DNA of 64,000 bases from positions 1 through 64,000 of the forward strand of contig JAEUOG010000032.1 of the NCBI GenBank assembly GCA_016790815.1. The letters are read 5' to 3'. The translations under genes were made by a program, and so were the position numbers. The notes below the pieces were generated by a model. It was given only the letters and a program-made list of their open reading frames with translations. It did not search any database and was not told the DNA's origin. Below are positions 20,811 through 29,255 of this stretch, piece by piece. Origin of the DNA: Dechloromonas sp. Lineage in GTDB: Bacteria; Pseudomonadota; Gammaproteobacteria; Burkholderiales; Rhodocyclaceae. The number at the start of each line of letters is the position of its first letter. Positions within the stretch are counted from its first letter, which is position 1.

Positions 20811-21585
20811 TCGTTTGCGCGCAGGCAATCCCTTGTGGATGGCCTACGAGTATCTGGCCATGGTCATCGGTCTTGGCTCGCTGGCCGTGCTTTGCCTGAT
20901 CTGGCTGCCCTGCGCGCTGATCCTCAATTTCCTGCTGCCGCGCCGCCTGGCGCAGCCGCTCGGTCGGGCCGTGATTTCCTGGGGCTTCCGGTTTTACCTG
21001 CGCATCCTGACCGTTTTCTGCGCCTGCCGTTTTGACCTCGACGAGATTGACCGCCTGCGTGAGCAGGGCCCGCTCATCGTTGCCGCCAACCACCCTTCCC
21101 TGCTCGATGCCGTGATGATCGTCTCACGCTTGCCGAATGCGGTTTGCGTCATGAAGGCAGCGCTCATGGACAACCTGCTGTTTGGCGCTGCCGCCCGGCT
21201 GGCCCGTTACATCCGCAACGATGCAGCGCTCGATATCATTCTTGGGGCGCGTGACGAACTGCAGCAAGGCGCCCACCTGGTCATCTTTCCCGAAGGCTCC
21301 CGCACCCTGAATTTCCCTGTGGATACCTGCTCGCCGAGCGTCGGGCTGATCGCCAGCCGGTGCAAGGTCGACATTCAGACCTTGCTCATCGAATTTTCGA
21401 CGCCCTATCTCGGCAAGGCCTGGCCACTTTTCCGTCGCCCCGAACTGCCGCTCAGCTGTCGCGTCCGTCTTGGCCGCCGTTTCCCGCCACCGACCAATGT
21501 CCAAGCGTTTGCCACTGAGCTCGACACCTATTTTCAGTTCGAATTTGGCCAAAAATTACGGTCGACCGTAGCATTCGCCGTCTGA
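20803..21585 (+). CDS. PlsC-like 1-acylglycerol-3-phosphate acyltransferase
   Basis: The 260-residue protein has two N-terminal hydrophobic segments and the PlsC motifs NHPSLLD (about 96-102; HxxxxD catalytic pair) and FPEGSRT (about 163-169). Such acyltransferases esterify glycerol-phosphate-like acceptors. Homologous genes are regular members of aryl-polyene loci, where they may attach the polyene acyl chain to a lipid. It overlaps the barrel gene by 8 bp and ends 3 bp before the glycosyltransferase. Its last ten codons come from a copy of the dispersed repeat (21541-21573). Confidence 0.85.
   Translation: MTDRLRAGNPLWMAYEYLAMVIGLGSLAVLCLIWLPCALILNFLLPRRLAQPLGRAVISWGFRFYLRILTVFCACRFDLDEIDRLREQGPLIVAANHPSLLDAVMIVSRLPNAVCVMKAALMDNLLFGAAARLARYIRNDAALDIILGARDELQQGAHLVIFPEGSRTLNFPVDTCSPSVGLIASRCKVDIQTLLIEFSTPYLGKAWPLFRRPELPLSCRVRLGRRFPPPTNVQAFATELDTYFQFEFGQKLRSTVAFAV
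21541..21573 (+). repeat. Dispersed GGTYGACCGCAG element, copy 6
   Basis: GAATTTGGCC, AAAAATTA, then CGGTCGACCGTAGCA. It forms the 3' end of the PlsC-like coding sequence. Confidence 0.75.
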
Positions 21586-21588
21586 CCC

Positions 21589-22374
21589 TTGAGCCAACCG
21601 CTTTTGACCATGCCCGCCGCTTCAACTACCCACCTGGTGCTGATTCCCAGCTACAACCCCGGCCCCAAGGTGCTCGACACCGTGCGCGCCGCCCGGGCGC
21701 AATGGACGCCGGTGTGGGTCGTGGTCGATGGCAGCACGGACGGCAGCGCGGAAAAGCTGCAGGCGCTGGCCGCCAGCGATGACGGTCTGAAGGTCATCGT
21801 CCTGCCGGAAAATCGCGGCAAAGGTTCCGCTGTGCTCGAAGGCTTCATGCTCGCAGCAGCCGCTGGCTTCTCACATGCGCTAACCATGGACTCCGACGGC
21901 CAGCATCCAGCCGACCTGATACCCGTCTTCATGGCCGCGTCGCAGGCCGAACCCGACAAAATGGTGCTCGGCAAACCGGTTTTCGATGCCGATGCGCCAG
22001 CGCTGCGCGTCAATGGCCGCAAAATATCGAATGGCTGGGCCAATGTCGAAACGCTGTGGATGGGCATCGGCGATTCGCTTTATGGCTTCCGCATCTATCC
22101 CGTCATGCCGCTGATCAGGATCATGCGCGCCAACCGTTTCATGCGCCGCTTCGATTTCGACCCGGAAGCTGTCGTCCGGCTCTGCTGGGCTGGTGTCCGC
22201 CCGATCAATATCGACGCTCCGGTGCGCTATTTCCGGGCTGACGAGGGCGGTGTTTCCCATTTCAAATATCTGCGCGACAACACGCTGCTGACCTGGATGC
22301 ATACCCGGCTTTTTCTCGGTTTTCTGCTTCGTCTGCCGCTGCTGGCGTGGCGTCGACTGCAAACCTCATCCTGA
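21589..22374 (+). CDS. Family 2 glycosyltransferase
   Basis: The 261-residue enzyme has the GT2 fold: LIPSYNPG at the N-terminus, VVDGSTDGS, and the metal-binding DSDGQHPAD near residue 102. It transfers a sugar from a nucleotide- or polyprenyl-linked donor. The C-terminus has one hydrophobic segment. It belongs to the plus-strand row after the acyltransferase and may glycosylate the polyene lipid. The TTG at 21589 is close to the previous stop; ATG 21610 is an alternative start. Confidence 0.83.
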   Translation: MSQPLLTMPAASTTHLVLIPSYNPGPKVLDTVRAARAQWTPVWVVVDGSTDGSAEKLQALAASDDGLKVIVLPENRGKGSAVLEGFMLAAAAGFSHALTMDSDGQHPADLIPVFMAASQAEPDKMVLGKPVFDADAPALRVNGRKISNGWANVETLWMGIGDSLYGFRIYPVMPLIRIMRANRFMRRFDFDPEAVVRLCWAGVRPINIDAPVRYFRADEGGVSHFKYLRDNTLLTWMHTRLFLGFLLRLPLLAWRRLQTSS

Positions 22375-22386
22375 TCGATTCCCACC

Positions 22387-23145
22387 ATGACCCAATCCGA
22401 CACGCCGAACGCAGCCCTCAAGTCCGATCCTCGCCTGCAGACCTATTTTGATGGCGAAAGTGAGCGCCGTGCGGCGACGCGTGCGATGTTCGACCAGGCC
22501 GCCGGCGGCTACGATCAGGCCGAACGCATCACCGCCCTGGGCAGCGGCGCCTGGTATCGGCGCGATGTCCTGCGCCGCAACGGTCTGTCAGAAGGCATGA
22601 CACTGCTCGATGTCGCGGCCGGCACCGGCCTGGTGGCCGCCGAAGGGCAGCGCCTGATCGGGCCCAGTGGCCGGTTGCTGGCACTCGATCCTTCCCCCGG
22701 CATGCTGGCCGAGTTGCGCAAGAAGCTTAACGTGGAGACCATCGAGGCCTACGCCGAATCGATTCCCCTGCCGGACAACCATGTCGATTTCGTGTCCATG
22801 GGTTACGCGCTCCGCCATGTCGGTAACCTCGATCAGGCCTTCAGCGAATATTGCCGCGTGCTGCGCCCCGGCGGGCGCGCCTGCATCATGGAAATCAGTC
22901 GCCCGGAGAGCCGGCTCGGGCAACTCGCCCTGCGCGCCTACATCCGCGGTGTGGTGCCCTTCCTGGCCCGGCTGATGCGCAGTCAGGCCGACGTCAAGCG
23001 GCTCTGGGAGTACTACGGCGACACCATCGAGCTGGCTCTTGAACCGGAGCCCATACTCGACGCCATGCGACGGGCCGGTTTCGTCGAAGTATCGTGCTCG
23101 GTCACCTTTGGCGTCTTTCGCGAGTACCTCGGTCGCAAGCCCTGA
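22387..23145 (+). CDS. Class I SAM-dependent methyltransferase (UbiE-like)
   Basis: The 252-residue protein contains the SAM-binding motif LLDVAAGTG (about 73-81), an acidic LALDPSPGM and YALRHV / VLRPGG blocks as in UbiE/COQ5 methyltransferases. As the last member of the tight halogenase-to-glycosyltransferase row it is a candidate for methylating the aryl head or a quinone-like precursor. True UbiE is not excluded by sequence, but the context argues against it. Confidence 0.8.
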   Translation: MTQSDTPNAALKSDPRLQTYFDGESERRAATRAMFDQAAGGYDQAERITALGSGAWYRRDVLRRNGLSEGMTLLDVAAGTGLVAAEGQRLIGPSGRLLALDPSPGMLAELRKKLNVETIEAYAESIPLPDNHVDFVSMGYALRHVGNLDQAFSEYCRVLRPGGRACIMEISRPESRLGQLALRAYIRGVVPFLARLMRSQADVKRLWEYYGDTIELALEPEPILDAMRRAGFVEVSCSVTFGVFREYLGRKP

Positions 23146-23153
23146 GCAGCCTT

Positions 23154-23186
23154 GAATTCATGAAAAATTGACGGTTGACCGCAACA
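23154..23186 (+). repeat. Dispersed GGTYGACCGCAG element, copy 7
   Basis: GAATTCATGA, AAAATTGA, then CGGTTGACCGCAACA. Intergenic, between the methyltransferase and antiporter genes. Confidence 0.65.
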
Positions 23187-23199
23187 GACCACCCGCCAC

Positions 23200-24399
23200 A
23201 TGAACACAACCGAAATTTTCCTGATCGCCATGGCGATCATTTTTACCGTGCCCTACCTGATCTGGCGGCTAGGGAAGACGGACTATTTCGCGCCGCTCGT
23301 CGTCGTCCAGATCATCACCGGCATCCTGCTTGGGCCCGGCATCCTCGGCAAGGCCTTACCCGAGTACTACCAGTTCGTGTTCAATCCGACGGTCATCCAG
23401 TCGCTGAACGGCATTGCCTGGTGGGCGGTCATGCTCTTCGTCATGATCGCCGGCATCGAACTTGACCTGCGAAAAGCCTGGGTACATCGTCGCGAGAGCG
23501 GCATCACAGCCGGTCTGGCGCTCGGCACGCCGCTATTCTTCGGATGTGGCGCGGCGGTGCTGATGCTCACGGTCGACGGCTGGATGGGGCCAAAAGCGCA
23601 AACCTGGCAATTCGTCGTCGGTGTGGGCATGGCCTGTGCCGTGACGGCGCTACCCATCCTCATCCTGCTCATGGAAAAGCTGGACGTCCTGCGCCAACCC
23701 ATCGGCCAGCGCATCCTGCGCTACGCCAGCCTCGACGACATCGCCATCTGGGGCGTGCTGGCGCTCATCCTCATGGACTGGGAGCGCATCGGCCGTCAGG
23801 GAGCCTTTCTCGTCGCCTTCGCCATTGCTGCCTGGCTGTTTCACCGGCTCATGGTGCGAATTCCCGAACGTGACCGCTGGTATGTTGCGCTGACCTGGCT
23901 GGCCGTGGTTTCCTTCGGCGCCGACTGGGCCGGGCTGCACTTCATGGTCGGTGCTTTCCTCGCCGGGGCAAGCATGGAGGCCGACTGGTTCGATCAGGAA
24001 AAAATGGATCTGCTGCGCCACCACGTACTGCTCGTGGTGATGCCCGTCTTCTTCCTGTCGACGGGCCTGCGTACCAACTGGGATGTCGGCGGTGCCGCCG
24101 TATTCATTGCCGCCGCCCTGCTGCTCGTCGCCTCGGTGGCCGGCAAGCTGATCGGCGTGCGAATCGCCGGCAAAATCCTCAACTGGGCCCCCGGCGAAGC
24201 CAGCATCATCGGCTGGCTATTGCAAACCAAGGCCTTGATCATGATCATTTTTGCCAACATCCTGCTCGACAAGCAGATCATCACCAGCGAAACCTTCACC
24301 GCCCTGCTGCTCATGGCCGTGGTCAGTACCATGCTTACCGTGCCCATGGTCGCCCCGAAGCTCGCACAACTGAAGTCGCTGATCCAGCGTTCCGCCTGA
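23200..24399 (+). CDS. Cation:proton antiporter (CPA2/KefB-like)
   Basis: The 399-residue inner-membrane protein has about twelve hydrophobic segments and resembles the membrane domain of CPA2 sodium or potassium/proton antiporters (GPGILG near residue 48; a GADWAGLHFMVGAFLAG region with acidic residues in the middle). The C-terminal RCK/TrkA-N nucleotide-binding domain of KefB/KefC is absent. It lies after a dispersed repeat and 10 bp before a thioredoxin-like gene. The ion is not known. Confidence 0.82.
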   Translation: MNTTEIFLIAMAIIFTVPYLIWRLGKTDYFAPLVVVQIITGILLGPGILGKALPEYYQFVFNPTVIQSLNGIAWWAVMLFVMIAGIELDLRKAWVHRRESGITAGLALGTPLFFGCGAAVLMLTVDGWMGPKAQTWQFVVGVGMACAVTALPILILLMEKLDVLRQPIGQRILRYASLDDIAIWGVLALILMDWERIGRQGAFLVAFAIAAWLFHRLMVRIPERDRWYVALTWLAVVSFGADWAGLHFMVGAFLAGASMEADWFDQEKMDLLRHHVLLVVMPVFFLSTGLRTNWDVGGAAVFIAAALLLVASVAGKLIGVRIAGKILNWAPGEASIIGWLLQTKALIMIIFANILLDKQIITSETFTALLLMAVVSTMLTVPMVAPKLAQLKSLIQRSA

Positions 24400-24409
24400 G
24401 GAGATAAAC

Positions 24410-24727
24410 ATGAGCTACGTGGCCAAATACAGCGAAGCAGCACCGGACCGGGCTGAGGTTGATGCCCTGCCGGGTGTGGCCCTGATCGAATTCGGTGTCG
24501 ACTGGTGTCCGCATTGCCAGGGCGCGCAGCCTTTTATCGAGGCTGCCCTGACAGCCAAGCCCGAGCTTCGCCACATCAAGGTCGAGGACGGCCCCGGTCG
24601 TCGGCTTGGGCGTACATTTCGCGTCAAGCTATGGCCAACGCTCATCCTGATGCGCAACGGTCAGGAGGTCGGTCGCGTCGTTCGCCCGGCCAGCGCGCTG
24701 GAAATCGCCGAACTGCTCGCCGGCTGA
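24410..24727 (+). CDS. Thioredoxin-family protein
   Basis: This 105-residue thioredoxin-fold protein has no signal peptide. The active site is W32-C-P-H-C36, a CPHC pair as in DsbA-type proteins rather than the CGPC of classical thioredoxin. The cis-Pro region is LWPTLIL. GAGGAG precedes the ATG, and the gene is 10 bp behind the antiporter, suggesting co-expression. It may be a cytosolic redox partner; its substrate is unknown. Confidence 0.85.
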   Translation: MSYVAKYSEAAPDRAEVDALPGVALIEFGVDWCPHCQGAQPFIEAALTAKPELRHIKVEDGPGRRLGRTFRVKLWPTLILMRNGQEVGRVVRPASALEIAELLAG

Positions 24728-24732
24728 TCCGC

Positions 24733-24987
24733 TCAGGCCGGTTGGCGGCGCTCCTGCCAGGCTTCGAGTTCGGCGCGTTCGATATAGGTTTCCAGCCGGT
24801 TGATATTGCCCGGTAATTGCCGGCCTTCCCATTGCTCGGTCGCCCAGCGCTTCACATTGGCGTGCAGTTCGCCGTGCTCGATGGCGTGGGCCAAGACGAC
24901 TTCAAGCGCGTGCTGCCCATCCGGCCCGGTGGCCAAGGCTAGCGCAGCATCGTGCAGGCTCAGGCAGCTGTCATTTGGGGAATTCAT
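24733..24987 (-). CDS. Small hypothetical protein
   Basis: This 84-residue soluble, acidic, Ala/Glu-rich protein is probably helical. It has no signal peptide and no motif that I recognise. Translation is well supported by AAGGAGG placed before the ATG at 24987. It is convergent with the thioredoxin-like gene and follows the ketoreductase gene on the same strand, about 96 bp away. Confidence 0.6.
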   Translation of the reverse strand: MNSPNDSCLSLHDAALALATGPDGQHALEVVLAHAIEHGELHANVKRWATEQWEGRQLPGNINRLETYIERAELEAWQERRQPA

Positions 24988-25083
24988 CGGTGCCTCCTTC
25001 AGGGTTTGGGCAACATCATTCTAGTCCCGCACGACAGCCCTCATGCGTGTTTCGCGACGCACTTAGCGCCGGGCGGCCGGGTT

Positions 25084-25803
25084 TCAGATCATTCCACCGT
25101 TGATCGAGATGACCTGCCCGGAAATGTAGGCAGCGCTCTCCGAGGCTAAAAAAGCGACGAGGTCGGCCACCTCTTCCGGCTTGCCGGCGCGCTTCATGGG
25201 CACGAGATTCTTGATCGCCTCGGCGTCGAAGCTGCCTTCGATCATGTCGGTGGCGATGATGCCCGGCGCCACGGCATTGACCGTGATGCCGCGGCTGGCC
25301 AGTTCCAGCGCCAGTGACTTGCTGGCCGCGTGCAGGGCGCCCTTGGCGGCCGAATAATTGACCTGGCCGCGGTTACCGGTGATGCCGGCAATCGACGAAA
25401 TAGTGACGATACGACCCCAGCGCGTACGGATCATTGGCATGGTCAGCGGTTGTGTGACGTTGAAGAAACCGTTGAGCGAGACGTCTACGACCGAGTGCCA
25501 CTGCTCGGCGCTCATGCCGGGGAAAACGGCGTCGGCGTGGATGCCGGCGTTATTGACGAGGATCTGGATCGGTCCCGGTTCGAGCAGCTTTTCCAGAGCC
25601 GCTGCCGTCGCTGCGCGCTCGGTCACGTCGAAGGCGACGGCTTCCGCACTACCGCCGGCGGCGACGATCTCGGCGACGACGGCTTCGGCCTTTTCAAGGC
25701 TGCGGTTGGCATGGACGATGACGTGATGGCCGTCAGCGGCGAGGCGCTTGCAGATTGCTGCCCCTATGCCGCCGCTGCCGCCAGTAACGAGAGCACGCTT
25801 CAT
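25084..25803 (-). CDS. 3-oxoacyl-ACP reductase (FabG-like, aryl-polyene ketoreductase)
   Basis: The 239-residue short-chain dehydrogenase has the NADPH-binding TGGSGGIG (7-14), NNAG (84-87) and the catalytic set Ser137, Tyr150 and Lys154. It would reduce the beta-ketoacyl-ACP in each polyene extension round, the role of ApeQ in E. coli aryl-polyene synthesis. It ends the minus-strand row ketosynthase, chain-length-factor-like protein, dehydratase, ketoreductase. The ATG at 25803 is the natural start; a dispersed repeat fills the 44-bp gap between it and the dehydratase. Confidence 0.9.
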   Translation of the reverse strand: MKRALVTGGSGGIGAAICKRLAADGHHVIVHANRSLEKAEAVVAEIVAAGGSAEAVAFDVTERAATAAALEKLLEPGPIQILVNNAGIHADAVFPGMSAEQWHSVVDVSLNGFFNVTQPLTMPMIRTRWGRIVTISSIAGITGNRGQVNYSAAKGALHAASKSLALELASRGITVNAVAPGIIATDMIEGSFDAEAIKNLVPMKRAGKPEEVADLVAFLASESAAYISGQVISINGGMI

Positions 25804-25807
25804 GACA

Positions 25808-25844
25808 TTTCCTTTTTGGCCATTTTTTCGGGTTGACCGTAGAT
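25808..25844 (+). repeat. Dispersed GGTYGACCGCAG element, copy 8
   Basis: TTTCCTTTTTGGCC, ATTTTTTC, then GGGTTGACCGTAGA. It fills nearly the whole gap between the dehydratase and ketoreductase genes. Confidence 0.85.
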
Positions 25845-25847
25845 GTT

Positions 25848-26285
25848 TCAGCCCAGCGCCGCAGCGTCGAGTACCACGGCAGCGCGCCCCTCGAGCAGGC
25901 AGCGGCCGGCGTGCTTGAGCGAGAACTGGTAGAGGATGTTGTTGCTGTCGCCCGACTGGCGCTCGGCGCACACCTCGAGTTCGCCCGGCAAGTCGTCGAG
26001 ACGCGCGACATGGAGGCTCACGCCGCGCACGCTGGTCAGGTAGCCCTGGCGCGGTGCGGCATCGTCACCGGCAATCAGCGCGCCGTGGATGGCCATGGCC
26101 TGGGCAGCGTATTCGATGCCGTTGGCGGCTCCCAGGCGGTCTTCGGAGCGCAGCGGATTGGCCGGGTCGGTGTGGCTGATTGAGCGACAGGTAATGGCGG
26201 CGTCGGACCATTCGGTCACCGCATCGAGCAGGCACATGTTGCCCTGATGCGGGATGTGGGCGGCGATCCAGTTTTTGTCTAGCAC
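25848..26285 (-). CDS. 3-hydroxyacyl-ACP dehydratase (FabZ-like hotdog, ApeP-like)
   Basis: This 145-residue hotdog-fold protein carries the dehydratase signature IPHQGNMCLLD with His13 and the GIEYAAQ block with Glu58, the two catalytic positions of FabZ-type enzymes. It would remove water from 3-hydroxyacyl-ACP and leave the double bond that builds the conjugated polyene. The GTG start overlaps the chain-length-factor-like gene by 7 bp. Confidence 0.87.
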   Translation of the reverse strand: MLDKNWIAAHIPHQGNMCLLDAVTEWSDAAITCRSISHTDPANPLRSEDRLGAANGIEYAAQAMAIHGALIAGDDAAPRQGYLTSVRGVSLHVARLDDLPGELEVCAERQSGDSNNILYQFSLKHAGRCLLEGRAAVVLDAAALG

Positions 26286-27079
26286 AGCCCGATGTCGACC
26301 TGCAGTTGCATGGGCGGCAGGTAGTCGAGGCAGACCTTGCCGGCTTCGCCGCGCGCCAGTTTTTGCAGCAGCGGCAGTGCGCGCAGGGCTGGAATGGAGA
26401 GGCGCAGGGCTTCCATTCCAGCATCAAGCAGCGTTTCGGCAGCATCGGCCGAAGGCGTCACCGTTATCGATGAAAGGGAGCGCTCACTGCGCTCAGGAGT
26501 TATAAGCAGTGCAACACCAGCCACGTCCGGCACCGGCCGTTTGGCAAACAGCGGCTCGGGATATTCGCTGTCGTAGGCGATCAGAAGAGTCGGTTGGCGG
26601 TCGAGCACGACCTGCCCGAGCGCATCGATCAGGCCGGCGCCGAAGCTCGCGTCGTAGGCGCAAATGACCTGGCACGGCGCCATGGCGCCGGTGGCGATGC
26701 CCCAGTAACCGGCGGCGGCGTTGTGCACCGAATTGTGGAAGCGGGTCGGCGAAATCTGGCGGTCGTCGGTGGCCAGTTGCTCGCAAAGGGCGTGGCAGTT
26801 GTGGCCGTCGGCGCCCGAGGCGGAGAAGACGGTGGCCAGCGTTGCGACATCCGTGCCGGCATGGGCGGCGCCTTCGAGGCCGATGGCCAGCGTCAGCTTG
26901 ACGACGCGGCTGGCCCGGCGCCGCTCGGCCGGGGGCAGGATGCTCGGTGCTGGCAAAACGGAGGCTGCTGCGGTCAACGGCGTTTCACCACGCAAAACGG
27001 CGCGGGCGGTCGGCCAGTCCGGCATGCCGGGGGCCAGGAAACCGATGCCTTCGATCCAGGCGGTCAGCGGGCGGCTCAT
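26279..27079 (-). CDS. Ketosynthase-like chain-length factor (ApeC-like)
   Basis: This 266-residue protein resembles the N-terminal half of a beta-ketoacyl synthase (Ketoacyl-synt_2, PF13723), with FHNSVHNAAAGYWGIATG where a true ketosynthase would have its active-site region. No catalytic cysteine or His pair is present. In aryl-polyene systems such a partner dimerises with an active ketosynthase and sets chain length. Its ATG overlaps the upstream ketosynthase stop by 4 bp, as expected for two subunits made together. A degenerate dispersed repeat lies inside it at 26966-27000. Confidence 0.83.
   Translation of the reverse strand: MSRPLTAWIEGIGFLAPGMPDWPTARAVLRGETPLTAAASVLPAPSILPPAERRRASRVVKLTLAIGLEGAAHAGTDVATLATVFSASGADGHNCHALCEQLATDDRQISPTRFHNSVHNAAAGYWGIATGAMAPCQVICAYDASFGAGLIDALGQVVLDRQPTLLIAYDSEYPEPLFAKRPVPDVAGVALLITPERSERSLSSITVTPSADAAETLLDAGMEALRLSIPALRALPLLQKLARGEAGKVCLDYLPPMQLQVDIGLC
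26966..27000 (-). repeat. Dispersed GGTYGACCGCAG element, copy 9 (degenerate, minus strand)
   Basis: On the minus strand: CCGTTTTGCG, a loose middle, then CCGTTGACCGCAGCA. It lies inside the chain-length-factor-like gene. Confidence 0.5.
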
Positions 27080-28266
27080 TTGGCTACCCCGAGAATCAGG
27101 CTGCAATTGCTGCCACCAAAACCAAAGGAGTTGGTCAGGGCGTGCCTGACTTTGCCGTCGCGGGTTTTCAGCAGGTAATCAACAGGAATGGCAGGATCGA
27201 CGTTTTCGGTGCCTGGGCTGCCGGGCAGGAAACCGTCGGTCAGCGTCAGCGCGCAGATGATCGCTTCAACGGCCCCGGCGGCACCCAGCGTGTGGCCAGT
27301 GGCGCCCTTGGTTGAGCTGCAGGGAACGGTGTTTCCGAAAAGGGCAACAACGGCCTTGCCCTCGGCTGCATCGTTGGCGGGTGTCGAGGTGCCGTGCAGG
27401 TTGATGTAGTCGATGTTGCCGGCGGTCAGCCCGGCGGAGCGCAGCGCGGCTTCCATGGCCATTCTGGCGCCGAGGCCTTCCGGGTGTGGCGAGGACATGT
27501 GGTACGCGTCGCTCGATTCGCCGGTGCCGAGCAGCAGCACCGAGCCCGGCGCCGGTTGCTCGCAGCGTTCGAGCAGCGCGAATGCTGCGCCTTCGCCAAT
27601 CGAAATGCCGTTGCGCGCCGCATGGTAGGGGCGGCAAGGCTGGCTGGAGGTCAGTTGCAGCGAGGCGAAGCCGTACAGCGTAGTCAGGCACAGCGTATCG
27701 ACGCCGCCGACAATGGCCGCGTCGATGGTGCCAAGTTCGAGCTGGCGGGCGGCCGCGGCGAAAACCTTGGCGCTCGACGAACAGGCCGTCGAAATGGCCA
27801 TGGCCATGCCTTCCAGCCCGAAATAATCGCGCGTGAATTCGGCCAGCGAGAAGGAATTGTGCGTCGTGCGGTAATGGAATTCGTTCGGCAAGGCGCCGGT
27901 TTCCGGGGCGCGCCGGCGATAGGCCAGTTCGGTCTGCAAAATGCCGGCCGTGCTGGTGCCGAGGAAAACGCCGACCCGCGTTTTGCCGTAACGGGCGATA
28001 GCCTCACGGACGCGGTCGGCAAACCCGTCCGTTTCGAGGCCCATCTGGGTCAGGCGGTTGTTGCGACAATCATATTCGGCCAGCGATTCCGGCAGTTTTT
28101 CGGCGTCGACCGCAGCAACCTCGCCCATCCAGGTATCCAGCCGTACCGTCTCGAACGCGCACGGCACCAGCCCGCTCCGCCCGCTGCGCATCGCATCGCG
28201 CGTGGCATCAAGCCCGCGGCCGAGGCAGGTAGTGGCGGTGTAGGCGGAAAGCAGCAGCGGGGTCAC
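27076..28266 (-). CDS. Beta-ketoacyl-ACP synthase (aryl-polyene type)
   Basis: The 396-residue ketosynthase has the full Cys-His-His triad: Cys162 in STACSSS, His291 in LHGTSTPAND and His325 in GATGHTLGA. It should perform the decarboxylative chain extension, paired with the chain-length-factor-like protein that follows. The start is GTG at 28266, giving a normal FabF-type length. A copy of the dispersed repeat (28085-28117) lies near its N-terminus. It is the first gene of the four-gene minus-strand operon. Confidence 0.9.
   Translation of the reverse strand: MTPLLLSAYTATTCLGRGLDATRDAMRSGRSGLVPCAFETVRLDTWMGEVAAVDAEKLPESLAEYDCRNNRLTQMGLETDGFADRVREAIARYGKTRVGVFLGTSTAGILQTELAYRRRAPETGALPNEFHYRTTHNSFSLAEFTRDYFGLEGMAMAISTACSSSAKVFAAAARQLELGTIDAAIVGGVDTLCLTTLYGFASLQLTSSQPCRPYHAARNGISIGEGAAFALLERCEQPAPGSVLLLGTGESSDAYHMSSPHPEGLGARMAMEAALRSAGLTAGNIDYINLHGTSTPANDAAEGKAVVALFGNTVPCSSTKGATGHTLGAAGAVEAIICALTLTDGFLPGSPGTENVDPAIPVDYLLKTRDGKVRHALTNSFGFGGSNCSLILGVAK
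28085..28117 (+). repeat. Dispersed GGTYGACCGCAG element, copy 10
   Basis: GATTCCGGC, AGTTTTTC, then GGCGTCGACCGCAGCA. It runs antisense through the ketosynthase gene. Confidence 0.6.
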
Positions 28267-28414
28267 GGTGGCGCTCGATATGGGGTACGCTGATTTTAGC
28301 AGAGGGGGCGGTGGAGAAAGGGGCCGAATCGTTCTCGGCAGCTAAGCCGGCCATCGTCTAAACTGCTCTGGTACCGGTATTCAAAATCGAAATCGCTTTC
28401 CGGATTGGGGGGAA

Positions 28415-29206
28415 ATGGCTACGACTATCAAATTTGTGCTGGGCGCCATTTTTTGGCTTTGCATCCTGCCGGTCCGGGCGGATGTTGAGCCAAGAGTCAT
28501 CGATATCCCCACCCGTCCGGGCATCACGCAGCGCCTGCTGGTTCTGGCTCCGCCCTCGCCCAAGGCGGCGGTGATTCTGTTCGCCGGCGGACATGGCGGT
28601 TTGCAGATCGCTGCCGATGGTTCTTTAGGCTGGGGCAAGGGAAACTTCCTGATTCGCAGCCGTCAGTTGTTTGTTGATCAGGGCTTGCTGACTGTGGTGA
28701 TCGACGCGCCGTCGGATCGCCAGTCTTCGCCATTCCTGGCTGGATACCGGCAGGGGCCGGAGCATGCGGCGGATGTGCAGGCGGTGATTGCCTGGGTTCG
28801 TCAGCAGTCGGGATTGCCGGTGTGGCTGGTCGGGACGAGCCGGGGTACACAGTCGATTGCGGCGGTGGCGACGCGCCTGAGCAAGGCCGACGGGCCGGAT
28901 GGCCTGGTGCTGACGGCCACGATCCTGACCGATCCGAAGGCGCCGCCGGTGACTGCGATGGCGCTGGAGAGGCTGAGCATCCCGGTGCTGGTGGCGCATC
29001 ACGAGCTCGACGCCTGCAGTCATTGCGCCTTCGGCGAAATCCCCAGGCTCATGCAGAAACTGGATGGCCTGCCGCACAAGAAGTTGCTGTCTTTCCGTGA
29101 TGGCGTGAGCCGGGGTGATCCGTGCGAGGCGATGGCCTATCACGGCTTCAACGGTATCGAGCGCGAGGTGGTCGGACAGATTGCCTACTGGTTACTCTCC
29201 CGCTGA
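28415..29206 (+). CDS. Exported alpha/beta hydrolase
   Basis: The 263-residue protein has a signal peptide (cleavage near VRA-DV, residue about 22) and an alpha/beta-hydrolase core: nucleophile GTSRG, a likely acid Asp in HHELDACSHC and His in YHGF near the end. The cysteine pair in that loop may form a disulfide. It is a periplasmic esterase or lipase-like enzyme of unknown substrate, standing alone on the plus strand between two minus-strand operons. Confidence 0.75.
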   Translation: MATTIKFVLGAIFWLCILPVRADVEPRVIDIPTRPGITQRLLVLAPPSPKAAVILFAGGHGGLQIAADGSLGWGKGNFLIRSRQLFVDQGLLTVVIDAPSDRQSSPFLAGYRQGPEHAADVQAVIAWVRQQSGLPVWLVGTSRGTQSIAAVATRLSKADGPDGLVLTATILTDPKAPPVTAMALERLSIPVLVAHHELDACSHCAFGEIPRLMQKLDGLPHKKLLSFRDGVSRGDPCEAMAYHGFNGIEREVVGQIAYWLLSR

Positions 29207-29211
29207 TCCGG

Positions 29212-29250
29212 GATTTCATTTTTGGCCGGAATTTCCGGTTGACCGTGGCA
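29212..29250 (+). repeat. Dispersed GGTYGACCGCAG element, copy 11
   Basis: GATTTCATTTTTGGCC, GGAATTT, then CCGGTTGACCGTGGCA. Intergenic, between convergent genes. Confidence 0.8.
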
Positions 29251-29255
29251 GTTGC

